Part shown: piece by piece, positions 1 through 9,337 of the stretch
Numbering within the stretch: position 1 is the stretch's first letter
Layout: each line of letters opens with the position of its first letter
Assembly (NCBI GenBank): GCA_030429345.1
Contig: JAUIFJ010000002.1
Coordinates: 123,074-187,073, forward strand
DNA from: a bacterium
GTDB lineage: Bacteria; CAIWAD01
DNA length: 64,000 bases
Direction of reading: 5' to 3'
Position numbers and translations under genes: made by a program
Notes under the pieces: generated by a model
Told to the model about the DNA's origin: nothing
The model's database searches: none
Seen by the model: only the letters and a program-made list of their open reading frames with translations

Positions 1-891
1 CTGCAGGCCTCCTTCGGCTTCTACGACGGCCACGTGGTCGAGATGATGGACCTGATGAAGCGCGAGTATACGGAGGGCTACCGCCGCGCCGTGCTCGACG
101 GCAAGGGCGTCAACCTGAGCGGCGTCGGCGGCGAGATCTACCGCAACTACAACTATACCCGCCCCGCGGGCCGCATGGCGGTGCGGGACTGGGTCGGCTA
201 CTATGTGATCAACTACCGCAACCTGGCCTGCCTGCAGGACCCCGCGGTCCGAGAGGCGGCCGTGTCACGGCTGGCCCGCTCGATTCTCGGCGCCATGGAA
301 CGGCCCGTCGACGAGCCGGTCGACTTCCTGCAGGCCCGTCGCTACTATGGCGAGATCTGGCTTTCCAACTGGCATGGCACACGGAACTCCGTGGAAAGCT
401 CCTGCTGCGTATACCAGGCGCCCTTCGCCGACCGGCGCGTGGTACGGGAAGCCCTGGGCTCGACGTCGCGGATCGGCGTGCATGGAGCCTTCGAGGCGGG
501 CATGATCGCGCGGCTGAATCCGGAACTGGCCGCGCTGCCCTCCAACTACGGGTTTCCTTTCACGCGGATTCCGGCGAAACACCGCCTGGGAGCCGCCCTG
601 CGCGCCTGGTTGCCCAATTCGCTCAAGCTTGCCCTGGGACGCCGGAGAATGGCTTCCCTGGCCCCCGACCGGGGACACGCGGACGCACTCTGCAGGCGAC
701 ACCCGGTCCTGGCGCGCTCGCTTCAGCGCATCGAGTCCCTGGGGTTGCCGCTGGACTGGGACCGCCTGCTGGCGGCGCCGGGTTCAAGGATCTTCGCCTT
801 CTCGCTGGGCTACATGCTCGAGCGGCTCGAAGGTTGTGTCACGACATCGACAGCGGGTCCGGAGGACCTGCTGCGGGAGGAGGCCCGATGA
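1..891 (+). CDS. Asparagine-synthase-like protein, C-terminal part (5' end outside window)
   Basis: The frame is open to base 1, so the start lies outside the window; 296 residues are visible. The stretch SGVGGEIYRN near the start resembles the SGxGG(D/E) phosphate-binding region of asparagine-synthase C-terminal (AANH-fold) domains, and LNPELAALPSNYGFPF resembles the tail of such proteins. Proteins of this type in polysaccharide loci are thought to amidate or otherwise modify sugars or amino acids; the substrate cannot be read here. The stop overlaps the next start (ATGA), implying one transcript with the ATP-grasp gene and the two glycosyltransferases. The family call is tentative because the N-terminal half is missing. 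Confidence 0.5.
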   Translation: MQASFGFYDGHVVEMMDLMKREYTEGYRRAVLDGKGVNLSGVGGEIYRNYNYTRPAGRMAVRDWVGYYVINYRNLACLQDPAVREAAVSRLARSILGAMERPVDEPVDFLQARRYYGEIWLSNWHGTRNSVESSCCVYQAPFADRRVVREALGSTSRIGVHGAFEAGMIARLNPELAALPSNYGFPFTRIPAKHRLGAALRAWLPNSLKLALGRRRMASLAPDRGHADALCRRHPVLARSLQRIESLGLPLDWDRLLAAPGSRIFAFSLGYMLERLEGCVTTSTAGPEDLLREEAR

Positions 892-2036
892 GCTCCCTTG
901 TACGACGCTGGAGCGGCAGCCCGCTGATGCGCGCCCTGACGCCCCGCTGGCTGGTGGCGCTGGCCCGCCGCCGCATGCCCGTGCACCGGATCCAGGAGCA
1001 ACTCTACCTGGAACGCAATCCCCATGTGGGCAAGCCGGAGGAGTGGGGTCGGGAAGGCGGCAGCCGGCACCGCATCGGCATCCTGCGTGACCCGGCCCAG
1101 CACCACCACCAGATCATCAGCGCCTGCCTGGAAATGGACATCAGCTACCGCGTGATCGACCTCTTCGCCGACGACTGGATCGAGCGCGTGCGCCAGGCGG
1201 AGTGCGACGCCTACATGGTCTGGCCGCCGGTGGCGAACACGCTCTGGAAGACTGTCGGCGACGAGCGGATCCGGATGCTTTCCGAAGAGATGGGCGGGTT
1301 CGTATACCCGGACCCGCTTTCGGTCTGGCTCTACGAGAGCAAGCGCCGCAGCCGGGACTGGATGCTGGCCCACGGCGTCGAACACCCGAGGACCTGGGTC
1401 TTCCATTCCGAGCGCGAGGCCCTCGACTTCGTCGCCGGCTGCGAACTGCCGGTGGTCTACAAGACCGACCTGGGCGCCGCGGCGGCCGGCGTGCGCATCC
1501 TGAAGGACCGCAAGACGGCGGCGGCGCTGGTGAAACAGGTCTTCCGCAGCGGGATCATCGTCCCGCGCGGCGACAACCGGGACCGCTTCTGGGGACAGGT
1601 GCTGTTCCAGGAGTACCTGCCGGGCGTGCAGGAATGGCGCATCGTGCGTGTCGGAGAAAACTATTTCTGCCGCTACAAGGTCCCCGGCGCGGACGGCCTG
1701 CACAGCGGCTCGGGAACGATCCGCTGGGAGAAGCCGCCGATCCGTCTGCTGGAGCGGACACGCGAGATCACGGAATTGGGCGGCTTCAGCAGCATGAACG
1801 TGGACTATTTCGAGACCCGGGACGGCCGCTACCTGGTCAACGAGCTGCACGCCGTCTTCGGCAGCAAGCCCCGCGACCGCGAGCTGGGCCAGGAGAACCT
1901 GGGCCGCTGGCTCCGCCAGGGCGAGAACGACTGGCGCTTCGAACCCGGCTACTGGTACTTCAACGCCTGTTCCAACCTGCGCCTGCAGCAGGTGCTGGCG
2001 CACCTGGGAGAAAGGGTCGAGGTCCTGCCGGATTGA
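888..2036 (+). CDS. ATP-grasp domain protein of the polysaccharide locus
   Basis: This 382-residue protein starts at ATG 888, inside the ATGA overlap with the upstream gene. The middle and C-terminal parts carry ATP-grasp-like elements: VVYKTDLGAAAAGVRIL (nucleotide-binding strand), QEYLPGVQEWRIVRVG, and SMNVDYFETRDGRYLVNEL, which would supply the acidic Mg2+ ligands. ATP-grasp enzymes form amide-type bonds through acyl-phosphate intermediates. In capsule loci they probably attach amino acids to glycans, but no substrate can be assigned. The asparagine-synthase-like neighbour suggests paired amide chemistry. An upstream in-frame GTG (834) would overlap the previous gene by 58 bp and is less likely. 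Confidence 0.7.
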   Translation: MSSLVRRWSGSPLMRALTPRWLVALARRRMPVHRIQEQLYLERNPHVGKPEEWGREGGSRHRIGILRDPAQHHHQIISACLEMDISYRVIDLFADDWIERVRQAECDAYMVWPPVANTLWKTVGDERIRMLSEEMGGFVYPDPLSVWLYESKRRSRDWMLAHGVEHPRTWVFHSEREALDFVAGCELPVVYKTDLGAAAAGVRILKDRKTAAALVKQVFRSGIIVPRGDNRDRFWGQVLFQEYLPGVQEWRIVRVGENYFCRYKVPGADGLHSGSGTIRWEKPPIRLLERTREITELGGFSSMNVDYFETRDGRYLVNELHAVFGSKPRDRELGQENLGRWLRQGENDWRFEPGYWYFNACSNLRLQQVLAHLGERVEVLPD

Positions 2037-3280
2037 AGACTTCCGCCGCCATCGCCGACCTGAAACTGCTGGTCCTGACCCACATGTACCCCTCGCGCCT
2101 GGACGAGGGCAACGGGATCTTCATCCATCGCCATGTCCAGGCCCTGAGGCGGGCGGGCGTCGATCTGCGCGTGGTCTCCCCGCAGCCCTGGGCGCCCCGC
2201 GTGCTCTGGTTCCGCGAGAACTGGCGCCAGTACGGCCAACTGCCCCGCCGTGAGACATGGGAAGGTTCCGAAGTGCTGCGGGTGCCCTACCTGCAGCTTC
2301 CCCTGCCCGCCTACCGGCCCTGGGCCGGCGTGGTCATGGCCCGGGCCCTGCGCCCCGTGCTGCGACGCCTGCGCCGCGAGTTCGCCTTCAATGTGATCCA
2401 TTCCCACACGATCACGCCCGACGGCCTGGCGGCACTCGCCATCGGCGGGCGTCACGGCGTGCCCACGGTCAACTCCGTGCGCGGCAGCGACCTGAACGAG
2501 TACCCGCACAACCATCCCCGCCTCATGGATCACACGCTCCGCGTGCTGCGCGGAACGGATCGCATGCTCTGCGTCAGTCGCGCCCTCGCCGGCGTCGCCG
2601 AGGAGCTGACAGGGGGCGATGTGCGGCCCGGCGTCGTATACAACGGAGTCGACCAGCAGGTTTTCCGGCCTGCGGAGGACCGGCTGGCCCTGCGGCGCGA
2701 GGCCGGGCTGCCCGGGGACGGGCGTCTGCTGGCCTTTGTCGGGCGCTGCGAGAAGGACAAGGGCGTCGAGGAGCTGCTGCAGGCCTTCGTCGGCCTGAGG
2801 AAGCGCTTTGCGGACCTGCACCTGGTCTGCCTGGGAGATGGATCCTTCCGCGGGGAACTGCTGTCGCGCGCCGCGGCGGCAGGGCTGGACGGCTGCCTGC
2901 ACGCTCCCGGCCGCGTGGATCACGGACGTGTCGCCGCTGTCGTACGGTCGGCAGATGTCTTTGTCCTGCCCTCCTGGGGCGAGGGAATGCCCAACGTGCT
3001 GCTCGAGGCGATGGCCTGCGGACAAGCCTGCGTGGCGACCCGCGTCGGGGGAATTCCGGAGGTGCTGCGCGACGGCGAGAACGGCCACATGGTGGAGGCG
3101 AAGGATGCCGCGGGCCTGGAGAAGGCCCTGGATCACATGTTCGCCGATCGCGCCTTCGCCGAGGCCTGCGGCGCGAAAGCGCTGGAGACGATCCGCGCGG
3201 GCTTTTCCTGGGAAGCCAACGCCCGTTTCCACCTGGACCTCTACGGGAAGCTGCTGCAGGAGGCGGGAGGAAAGGGATGA
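2033..3280 (+). CDS. Glycosyltransferase, GT4-like
   Basis: The protein has 415 residues if translation starts at TTG 2033, which overlaps the preceding stop as TTGA, the same coupling as its neighbours; no ATG lies before the conserved N-terminus. The N-terminal half has the GT-B start (LKLLVLTHMYPS, then IHSHTITPDGLAA). The C-terminal half has the GT4 donor-site signature EGMPNVLLEAMACG near residues 316-329, with the E-x7-E pair, and a GGIPEV turn. It should transfer a sugar from a nucleotide donor to a lipid-linked or polysaccharide acceptor at the cytoplasmic face of the membrane. Donor and linkage are not deducible. Confidence 0.85.
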   Translation: MKTSAAIADLKLLVLTHMYPSRLDEGNGIFIHRHVQALRRAGVDLRVVSPQPWAPRVLWFRENWRQYGQLPRRETWEGSEVLRVPYLQLPLPAYRPWAGVVMARALRPVLRRLRREFAFNVIHSHTITPDGLAALAIGGRHGVPTVNSVRGSDLNEYPHNHPRLMDHTLRVLRGTDRMLCVSRALAGVAEELTGGDVRPGVVYNGVDQQVFRPAEDRLALRREAGLPGDGRLLAFVGRCEKDKGVEELLQAFVGLRKRFADLHLVCLGDGSFRGELLSRAAAAGLDGCLHAPGRVDHGRVAAVVRSADVFVLPSWGEGMPNVLLEAMACGQACVATRVGGIPEVLRDGENGHMVEAKDAAGLEKALDHMFADRAFAEACGAKALETIRAGFSWEANARFHLDLYGKLLQEAGGKG

Positions 3281-4428
3281 AGGTCTGCGTGCTGACGACC
3301 GGCCACACGCCGGACGATGACCGGGTGTACTACAAACAGCTGCGGAGCCTGCTGGACCTTCCCTGCGAGTTCCACCTTGCGGCGCCGGGCGGCCCGGAGG
3401 CCTTCGCCGGACTGGACGAGCGCGTCCGCCCCCTGCCCCTCGGGCCGGGAGCCGGCCTGGCAGGACGCCTGCGGCTGCTTCCGCGGGCGCTGAAGGCCAT
3501 GCGCGAACTGCGGCCGGATGTGATCCATTTCCACGACTACGAGGCCATCCTGCTCGTGCCCTGGCTGCGCCGGATCCCGGGAGTGCGGCTGGTCTACGAT
3601 TCCCACGAGATGTATCCCGACATGGTCCTGCTCTCGGAGCGCATTCCCCGGCCCCTGCGTCCGCCCGTCGCTTCGGTCGTGCGGAGCATCGAACTGGCCA
3701 TGGCCCGGCGCTGCGCGCATGTGATCACGGCGGACGGTCCCGTCGCCCGCTACCTGGAGAAGAGCGGCACGCCGGCCTCCGTCGTATACAACTATCCCAA
3801 CCTGGAACTGTTCCGCCCGGACCCGGAACGCATCCGCCAGATCCGCTCGGAGCGCGGGGACCGGCCCCTGCTGATCTACCAGGGCAGCATGGGCATCGAC
3901 CGGGGCCTGCTGCAGATGGTCGAGGCGATGAAGGGCCTGAGCCGCAGCCACCCGGCAGCGCGCCTGCTGCTTGTCGGCAACCTGCGTCCCGCCCTGCGTC
4001 AGCGTGTATACGAGGCGGTGGCGCGCCAGGGTCTCGAGGACCATGTGGAATGCACGGGGTGGGTGGATCACAGGGACATCGTCAACTGGGTCGGCGCGGC
4101 GAGCATCGGCCTGATCCCCTTCCTGCCGGTGGAGAAGTACAAGAAGAACATTCCGATCAAGCAGTTCGAGTACATGGCCTGCGGGTTGCCGATCGTCGCC
4201 GCCGACCTGCCGCCGATCCGCCGCTATGTGGGCGAGGCGGAGTGCGGCATTCTCTATCCATCGGGAGACGTGAACGCCCTGGAAGCGGGTATTGCCCGCC
4301 TGCTGGATGACGCGCCGGAACGCGAGCGCATGGCGCGCGCCGGCCGGGCCGCCGTCGAAGGCAAATGGAACTGGTCGGAAATGGAGGAGGTCCTGCGCGG
4401 TGTATACCGCGAGCTGGACTCAGTCTGA
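3277..4428 (+). CDS. Glycosyltransferase, GT4-like
   Basis: This 383-residue protein starts at ATG 3277 within an ATGA overlap. It has a GT-B fold pattern: N-terminal MKVCVLTTGHTPDDDRVYYK, an HFHDYEA acceptor-side loop, YQGSMGIDRGL at the start of the second Rossmann domain, and KQFEYMACGLPIVA at about residues 291-304, where the C-terminal glutamate of the donor site sits. The usual first Glu of E-x7-E is replaced in a KYKKNIPIK context, as in some GT4 subfamilies. It is the last gene of the rightward run, and its 3' end overlaps the convergent CapA-like gene by 9 bp. Confidence 0.85.
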   Translation: MKVCVLTTGHTPDDDRVYYKQLRSLLDLPCEFHLAAPGGPEAFAGLDERVRPLPLGPGAGLAGRLRLLPRALKAMRELRPDVIHFHDYEAILLVPWLRRIPGVRLVYDSHEMYPDMVLLSERIPRPLRPPVASVVRSIELAMARRCAHVITADGPVARYLEKSGTPASVVYNYPNLELFRPDPERIRQIRSERGDRPLLIYQGSMGIDRGLLQMVEAMKGLSRSHPAARLLLVGNLRPALRQRVYEAVARQGLEDHVECTGWVDHRDIVNWVGAASIGLIPFLPVEKYKKNIPIKQFEYMACGLPIVAADLPPIRRYVGEAECGILYPSGDVNALEAGIARLLDDAPERERMARAGRAAVEGKWNWSEMEEVLRGVYRELDSV

Positions 4429-5577
4429 GGATCCCAGGAAGAGTTCCTCGAGCATCTCGCGATGATCCTCGCAGCGCACCAGGTTGCCGTAGAGCATCTG
4501 TCGCTTTGGCGTGAACCAGCGGGTGAACAGCGGCAGGCGTGCATTCAGCCTGTGGAGCAGCCGGTTCTCGCTCAGCAGCTGCATCAACAGGCTTCTGCGC
4601 TTCGCCTCGCAGTGCCGGCGGAAAAGCTGGCGCACCCTGTCTTCCGACAGGATTTCCCTGCCTCGCCGCTCGAAGGCCTGTTGCCAGCTCGCGCCCTCAT
4701 CCGCGGGCATTCGCTGCAGACCCGGACCCTGCCAGGACTGCCGGTAGGGCAGCAGCTCGATCTCCCCCCGACCACCTTCCTTCGGCAAGCGCCATTCCAG
4801 CAGGACGCCGTGGTTCCATTCGCTGAGCTGTCTGCGCCCGATGTCGAAGAGCAGGTTCCCCTGCCCGTAGAGAATGCGTGATACTCCGGCCGCGGTCTCG
4901 ACCTCCTCGAGACAGCCGGCCACGTGGCTGTGCTGGCAGACCACCAGGGCCACGCCGCAGCGGGCCAGCTTGTGGCACAACTCCCTCAGGCGGGGCGTGG
5001 GATAGGGGTAGTTGTTGGGGCCGGCGTGCACGAAGGCGATCGCCTGGTCAACCTTGTCGCACAGCGCGCGGGCGCGGTCGGGAAGCTCCAGGGGCTCGAT
5101 GGGACAGGCGCCGGGACTGTTGCGGCCGGCCAGGCTGAATTCGCTCGCGGCGACAGCGAGCACGCCGATGCGAAGCCCGCCAATGTCGAGGAGCGCCGGC
5201 TCTCGTGCCTGTTGCAGGTCGGAGCCCGCTCCCGTGTGGCGAATGCCCGCGCCGGCCAGCTCCTCCAGCGTGCAGTCGAGGCCGCCAGGGCCGTGATCCA
5301 TGAGGTGGTTGTTGGCCAGGACGGCCAGGTCCATGCCGATGGCGCGCAGGCCGGCAAGGGTCTCCGGGCGTGCGCCGATCACGGGACCGGTCTTCTGCAG
5401 CGGCGCTTCTTCGCGAACCAGCGGGCACTCGAGATTGACCAGGCGGAAATCGGCGTCGGCGAAGCGCTCGGCGAAGGGGCCGAGCAGGGTCGCGCGGTCA
5501 CCTTCCACGAAAGCCTGCTCGTTGACGCCGATGGGACAGACATCCCCGCCGATCAGGAGGCGCAGGGCCTGGCTCAC
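4420..5577 (-). CDS. CapA-like metallophosphoesterase-fold protein (poly-gamma-glutamate/capsule type)
   Basis: This 385-residue protein starts at GTG 5577, overlapping the stop of the upstream membrane protein (GTGA). Conserved CapA features are visible: GGDVCPIG near the N-terminus, NLECPLV, NNHLMDHG, FVHAGPNNYPYPT, CQHSHVAG and YGQGNLLFD. These are the metal-binding stations of the calcineurin-like CapA family. No signal peptide or N-terminal membrane anchor is evident, unlike classical CapA. In polysaccharide loci such proteins are linked to polymer export or anchoring, but their reaction is poorly defined. It is the last gene of the leftward export operon. Confidence 0.75.
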   Translation of the reverse strand: MSQALRLLIGGDVCPIGVNEQAFVEGDRATLLGPFAERFADADFRLVNLECPLVREEAPLQKTGPVIGARPETLAGLRAIGMDLAVLANNHLMDHGPGGLDCTLEELAGAGIRHTGAGSDLQQAREPALLDIGGLRIGVLAVAASEFSLAGRNSPGACPIEPLELPDRARALCDKVDQAIAFVHAGPNNYPYPTPRLRELCHKLARCGVALVVCQHSHVAGCLEEVETAAGVSRILYGQGNLLFDIGRRQLSEWNHGVLLEWRLPKEGGRGEIELLPYRQSWQGPGLQRMPADEGASWQQAFERRGREILSEDRVRQLFRRHCEAKRRSLLMQLLSENRLLHRLNARLPLFTRWFTPKRQMLYGNLVRCEDHREMLEELFLGSSD

Positions 5578-6890
5578 ACGGGCTCCCGGGAAATGCCGCC
5601 GAGCCGGGGCAGGGACAGGGCGGGCCTGTCGGCCACGGCTTCCTGTTCGCCCGGCTGCTGCGAGAAGAGACCCTGGCGCACCGCGAACTGGATGCCGATC
5701 AGCATCATGTACTTCAGCTTGTCCATGTAGCGCCAGGAGCCGAGCTCCAGTCCGCCGATCAACAGCACGATCAGCAGGAGCAGCACGTAGGTGTCGCTTT
5801 CCCGGCGCCGCTTCCACAGGGCCCAGGCCAGCGTGCCCCAGAGAGCCACGTAGGCCGCGAAGGCCAGCAGGCCGCCTTCGATGTACATGTCGAGGAAGGT
5901 CGAGTGTGTCACGCGGTCCTGGGCGATCCGGTTGGAATACTGGCTGGACAGGGCGCGGAAGGCGCCGACGCCCTGGCCCATGACCGGGTTCTCGCGAATG
6001 ATCTCCAGGCCGACGCGGTAGAACTCCTGCCGCATGATCAGGCCGGTGTCCTGCTCCCGGCTGGTCACCGTCGGGTCGGTCAGCGTGCGCCAGGCGCCGG
6101 TCAGGCGATTGAGGATCGGCGCTTCCGGCAGCAGGAAGGCCGCCGTGCTCAGGGCGAAGAGCACCGTCGCGAGAAAGCCCAGGACGGGAATCTTGTAGCG
6201 CGAGCGTCGCACGAACTGCACCGTGTCCCAGGCAAGGATCACCAGCACGACCAGCAGGCTCTTGCGGGACTGGGAGGCGAAGATCAGGTGCAGGCTGGCG
6301 GAGGCGACGACGATCAGCCAGAGCCGCTGCAGCGGGCCGACCACAGTGTCCTTGAGCGAGCCCATGCGCCAGAGGATGCGCACGCAGCAAAAGGCGTAGA
6401 CGGACCAGATACCCGCCGCGTTGGGATTCTCGAAGAGCGCGATGGCGCGACCGGCCAGGTCGCGCTGCAGGTAGAGGTGGCCCCAGGCATAGATGCCCAC
6501 ATAGCCGATGGTGGCGCAGAGCAGGGCCGTGCGCAGTTTGTGCTGGTCCTGGATATAGCTGTCGAAGAGCAGGAGCAGGGCCAGCAGCAGGGTCGGCTGG
6601 ATCACGCCCTGGACGGCCAGGTCCAGGTAGATCGCCTCGCCGACGAGGATCGGGAGCAGGTGGCCGACGATCGTCAGCGCGAAGAGGACCAGCAGCCGTG
6701 AGACACGCACCTCGATGCGCCCCATGAGGACCTCGAGCGAGAAGAGCATGAACAGCACGGCGAAAATGCCGTTGGCCACCTGGTGGCCAAAGGCCAGAGG
6801 ATTCAGCAGCACCATGAGAATGATGTAGACGGGAAACAGCAGGTCGAGCAGTCCGCGACCGCTCCCGGTGGCCACGGGGGCGGCATTCAT
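5574..6890 (-). CDS. O-antigen ligase / Wzy polymerase-like membrane protein
   Basis: This 438-residue protein starts at ATG 6890 in an ATGA overlap with the upstream lipoprotein gene; a longer frame to 6965 lies inside that gene and is rejected. It has about ten hydrophobic helices. A large loop between residues about 255 and 360 contains RQEFYRVGLEIIRENPVMGQGVGAF and then THSTFLDMYIEGGLLA, the usual Wzy_C/O-antigen-ligase pattern (H near the loop end, E-x-G-hydrophobic). It should polymerise or ligate lipid-linked repeat units on the outer face of the inner membrane. The neighbouring Wzz, Wza and CpsD-like genes favour a Wzx/Wzy-type pathway, although no Wzx flippase is visible. Confidence 0.78.
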   Translation of the reverse strand: MNAAPVATGSGRGLLDLLFPVYIILMVLLNPLAFGHQVANGIFAVLFMLFSLEVLMGRIEVRVSRLLVLFALTIVGHLLPILVGEAIYLDLAVQGVIQPTLLLALLLLFDSYIQDQHKLRTALLCATIGYVGIYAWGHLYLQRDLAGRAIALFENPNAAGIWSVYAFCCVRILWRMGSLKDTVVGPLQRLWLIVVASASLHLIFASQSRKSLLVVLVILAWDTVQFVRRSRYKIPVLGFLATVLFALSTAAFLLPEAPILNRLTGAWRTLTDPTVTSREQDTGLIMRQEFYRVGLEIIRENPVMGQGVGAFRALSSQYSNRIAQDRVTHSTFLDMYIEGGLLAFAAYVALWGTLAWALWKRRRESDTYVLLLLIVLLIGGLELGSWRYMDKLKYMMLIGIQFAVRQGLFSQQPGEQEAVADRPALSLPRLGGISREPV

Positions 6891-7969
6891 TGGCGGGGCC
6901 CGGAGTTGGCGACGGCTTCGAGCAGGACCGGTTCGACACGGATCGTGTCCGAGTTCGCTGTCCAACGGCCGTCTCCGCTGAAGCTAGTGGCCGCCGTCAG
7001 GCTGTCCAGGTTCGTCGTGCCCCACCAGTTGTGCGTGGCGGGCAGGTAGCGGTTCTCACGGTAGCTGTTGGTGGTCGCCAGCTCCACGCGCCGCCCGCCA
7101 GGACCGGGCAGGATGTTGTTCTGCGTGAGGATCACGCGATCCGCGTAGGGGTGCGCGAAGAGCAGCGGGAAGTAGGTCGCGTCGACAAAGTCGTTGTAGC
7201 GCACCACCACGTCCCGGTTGGCCGTGTCCTTGAGGCCGTAGTAGTTGCCCTCGAAGTGGCAGTATTCCAGCACGTAGGAGGTTTCGGTCCCATTGACTGT
7301 CAGCGCCGATCCGGCCTCGCCGGAGTTGCCGTTGTCGCTGAAGCTGCAGTCCAGCAGCGTCGACTGGCAGTCCAGCAGGTAGACGCCGTTGGCGGCGCAT
7401 TCGGAGAAGCTGCTGTTCTGAATCATGACGGGGCCGAACTTGGCATGCAGGCCGTCGGACAAGACCCCCGAGACCTGGCAGCCGTTCAGCACCAGGCTGT
7501 CGAGGCTGACCGCATAGATCCCGTACTGCAGGCAGTCGCTGACATCGACGCCGTTCAGCTTCACCAGGCCGCCGCCGCCCAGGTTCAGGCCGATCTGGGC
7601 GCCCGAGATGCTGAGCTTCGTCAGTTCGGCGCCGCCATCTACCCGGACGAAGCCCCAGTTGCTGTCGCCGGCGGGAAGGAAACGGACCTCGTCGTCGCCT
7701 TCATTGATGTAGACATCCGGCCACTCGAAAACGGCGGCATCCCCCATGCGGAACTCGACTTCGCCGCGAAGGGTCATCGACACGCCCGCGGCGAAACTGA
7801 CCGTCCCGGACACGTTTACGCGGGTGCGGTCTCCGTAGACCAGGTGCTCGCTCTGCTCGCCCTCCAGGCTTGCGCTCGTCCAGCTGTCGTCCTCGTCGTC
7901 GTTGCAGGCGCTGAGACCGAAGGCAAGCACGGCGAGAGACAGGAGGCGAAGAAGGGCGGCGTGAGACAT
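6887..7969 (-). CDS. Predicted lipoprotein with right-handed beta-helix repeats
   Basis: This 360-residue protein has a lipoprotein signal peptide ending in LSAC (Cys22) followed by an acidic NDDEDD stretch. The body is a series of short beta-helix coils such as YGIYAVSLDSLVLNGCQVSG, NGVYLLDCQSTLLDCSFSDN and YVLEYCHFEGNYYGLKD, as in pectate-lyase-like or NosD/PbH1 proteins. These often bind or cut polysaccharides in the outer membrane or periplasm. Lying between the Wzz-like and Wzy-like genes with an ATGA overlap, it probably acts on the locus product as a lyase, epimerase or scaffold. No catalytic residues can be assigned. Confidence 0.7.
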   Translation of the reverse strand: MSHAALLRLLSLAVLAFGLSACNDDEDDSWTSASLEGEQSEHLVYGDRTRVNVSGTVSFAAGVSMTLRGEVEFRMGDAAVFEWPDVYINEGDDEVRFLPAGDSNWGFVRVDGGAELTKLSISGAQIGLNLGGGGLVKLNGVDVSDCLQYGIYAVSLDSLVLNGCQVSGVLSDGLHAKFGPVMIQNSSFSECAANGVYLLDCQSTLLDCSFSDNGNSGEAGSALTVNGTETSYVLEYCHFEGNYYGLKDTANRDVVVRYNDFVDATYFPLLFAHPYADRVILTQNNILPGPGGRRVELATTNSYRENRYLPATHNWWGTTNLDSLTAATSFSGDGRWTANSDTIRVEPVLLEAVANSGPRQ

Positions 7970-7981
7970 GAGAGTTCCCGA

Positions 7982-9325
7982 TTATTTCTTGAGACGCACG
8001 ACGGACAGCGTGGGCAATCCCGTGGTGCGGTAGAGGTCCGTGTCCGTGTTGATGCGCGAATCCATCGCCTGCAGGTAGAAGGGCAGCGAGCCCGCCAGCA
8101 CCAGGGCCAGCACCAGGCTGGCCATGTAGTTGAAGAGGACCTTGGGCTTGACCGGATTGTTCGGCAGCAGGGCCGGCGCGATCTGCTGGATCTGCAGGCG
8201 GTCGGCGCCAATGGAGCGAATGCGGCTTTCTTCCAGCTTCTGGTTGATCACCGTCCGGACGTTCTGCAGATCCTGCAGCTTTTTCTGCAGAATGGACTGC
8301 TGGCTTCCGGCGCGCGACAGTTCCCGTTTGCGGTCACTGCTTTGACGCATCTGGGCCCGGATCAGTTCCCGCTCCGCGTCCAGGGTCTCCAGGTACTGGA
8401 CCTGGGCGTCTACGGAGGCGTCGTACAGGCGTTCCAGTTCCTCTTCGAGCTGCGCAAGATTGTCGTCCAGCATGAGCATTTCCGGATTGTCCGGCGTGAG
8501 CTGGGCGCTGCGGACCAGGCGTTCCTGGTAGCGCGTGTTGAAGGTCTGCAGCATGGCGTTCAACTGGCTGTTCCGTTCCAGCACTTCCGGCTGGATGCGA
8601 GCCGGACTGAAGTCCTGCTGCACGCGGCGCATGGCTTCCAGCCGCGTGAGCTGGGTCGCGTAGTCCAGATCCTTCTGCAGCAGACTGGTTCTCATGCGGC
8701 CGATCTGGTCCAGTTCCTGGTCCTGCTGGGCATCCAGGGAACTGATGTCCCGCACCTCGTTGAAGGAGGTCAATTCCTCTTCCGCCTCGACAATGCGCAG
8801 ATCGATGTTCTCGATCATGTCGGCATAGGTCTCCACCTGGTTGTCGCGGCTGCGGTTGACCTGGCGGAATTCCTCGTAGGCCCGGATCAGGTGATTGACC
8901 ATGTCGCGGGCGAAGGCCGGGCTCGTGTGACGGAATCGCACCTCGATGAAGGTGGTGTTGCGCACGGGCTGGATGCGGAAAGAGGCCATCACGCTGTTGC
9001 GGTCGATGGCCGGGTCGCCCAGTCCGGCCTCTTCCATCATTTCGAGGGCCTTGTCGAGCAAGGTCCAGGACTTGAGTACCTCGATTTCCGTGGCGACGAG
9101 CTGTTCCACGTTGAGGCGGGTGTTGACCTCGCTCTGCGTGAGACGGATGCGCTCGTAGTTCATGGTCAGGTAGATCTTCGAGCTGGCCTCGTAGACCCTG
9201 GGGGAGAGTTTCGTGTATACGATTCCGGCCCCGGCGACCAGGACGAAGACGCCCAGGAAGAGCCACTGGTAGCGGAACAGGGTATACAGCACATCCCTCA
9301 GGGTGCCGCGTGTCTGGTTCTCCAT
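7982..9325 (-). CDS. Polysaccharide chain-length determinant, Wzz-like
   Basis: This 447-residue protein has the two-helix layout of polysaccharide co-polymerases. There is an N-terminal membrane segment at about 20-38 (WLFLGVFVLVAGAGIVYTKL), a long periplasmic region with extended coiled coil at about 170-365, and a C-terminal segment (FNYMASLVLALVLAGSLPFYL) preceded by the proline-rich NNPVKPKV typical of Wzz proteins. It would control chain length and couple to export. It stops after the second helix, so any kinase function must come from the separate CpsD-like gene 12 bp upstream in the same operon. Confidence 0.88.
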   Translation of the reverse strand: MENQTRGTLRDVLYTLFRYQWLFLGVFVLVAGAGIVYTKLSPRVYEASSKIYLTMNYERIRLTQSEVNTRLNVEQLVATEIEVLKSWTLLDKALEMMEEAGLGDPAIDRNSVMASFRIQPVRNTTFIEVRFRHTSPAFARDMVNHLIRAYEEFRQVNRSRDNQVETYADMIENIDLRIVEAEEELTSFNEVRDISSLDAQQDQELDQIGRMRTSLLQKDLDYATQLTRLEAMRRVQQDFSPARIQPEVLERNSQLNAMLQTFNTRYQERLVRSAQLTPDNPEMLMLDDNLAQLEEELERLYDASVDAQVQYLETLDAERELIRAQMRQSSDRKRELSRAGSQQSILQKKLQDLQNVRTVINQKLEESRIRSIGADRLQIQQIAPALLPNNPVKPKVLFNYMASLVLALVLAGSLPFYLQAMDSRINTDTDLYRTTGLPTLSVVRLKK

Positions 9326-9337
9326 TGCTCTTCCCGT

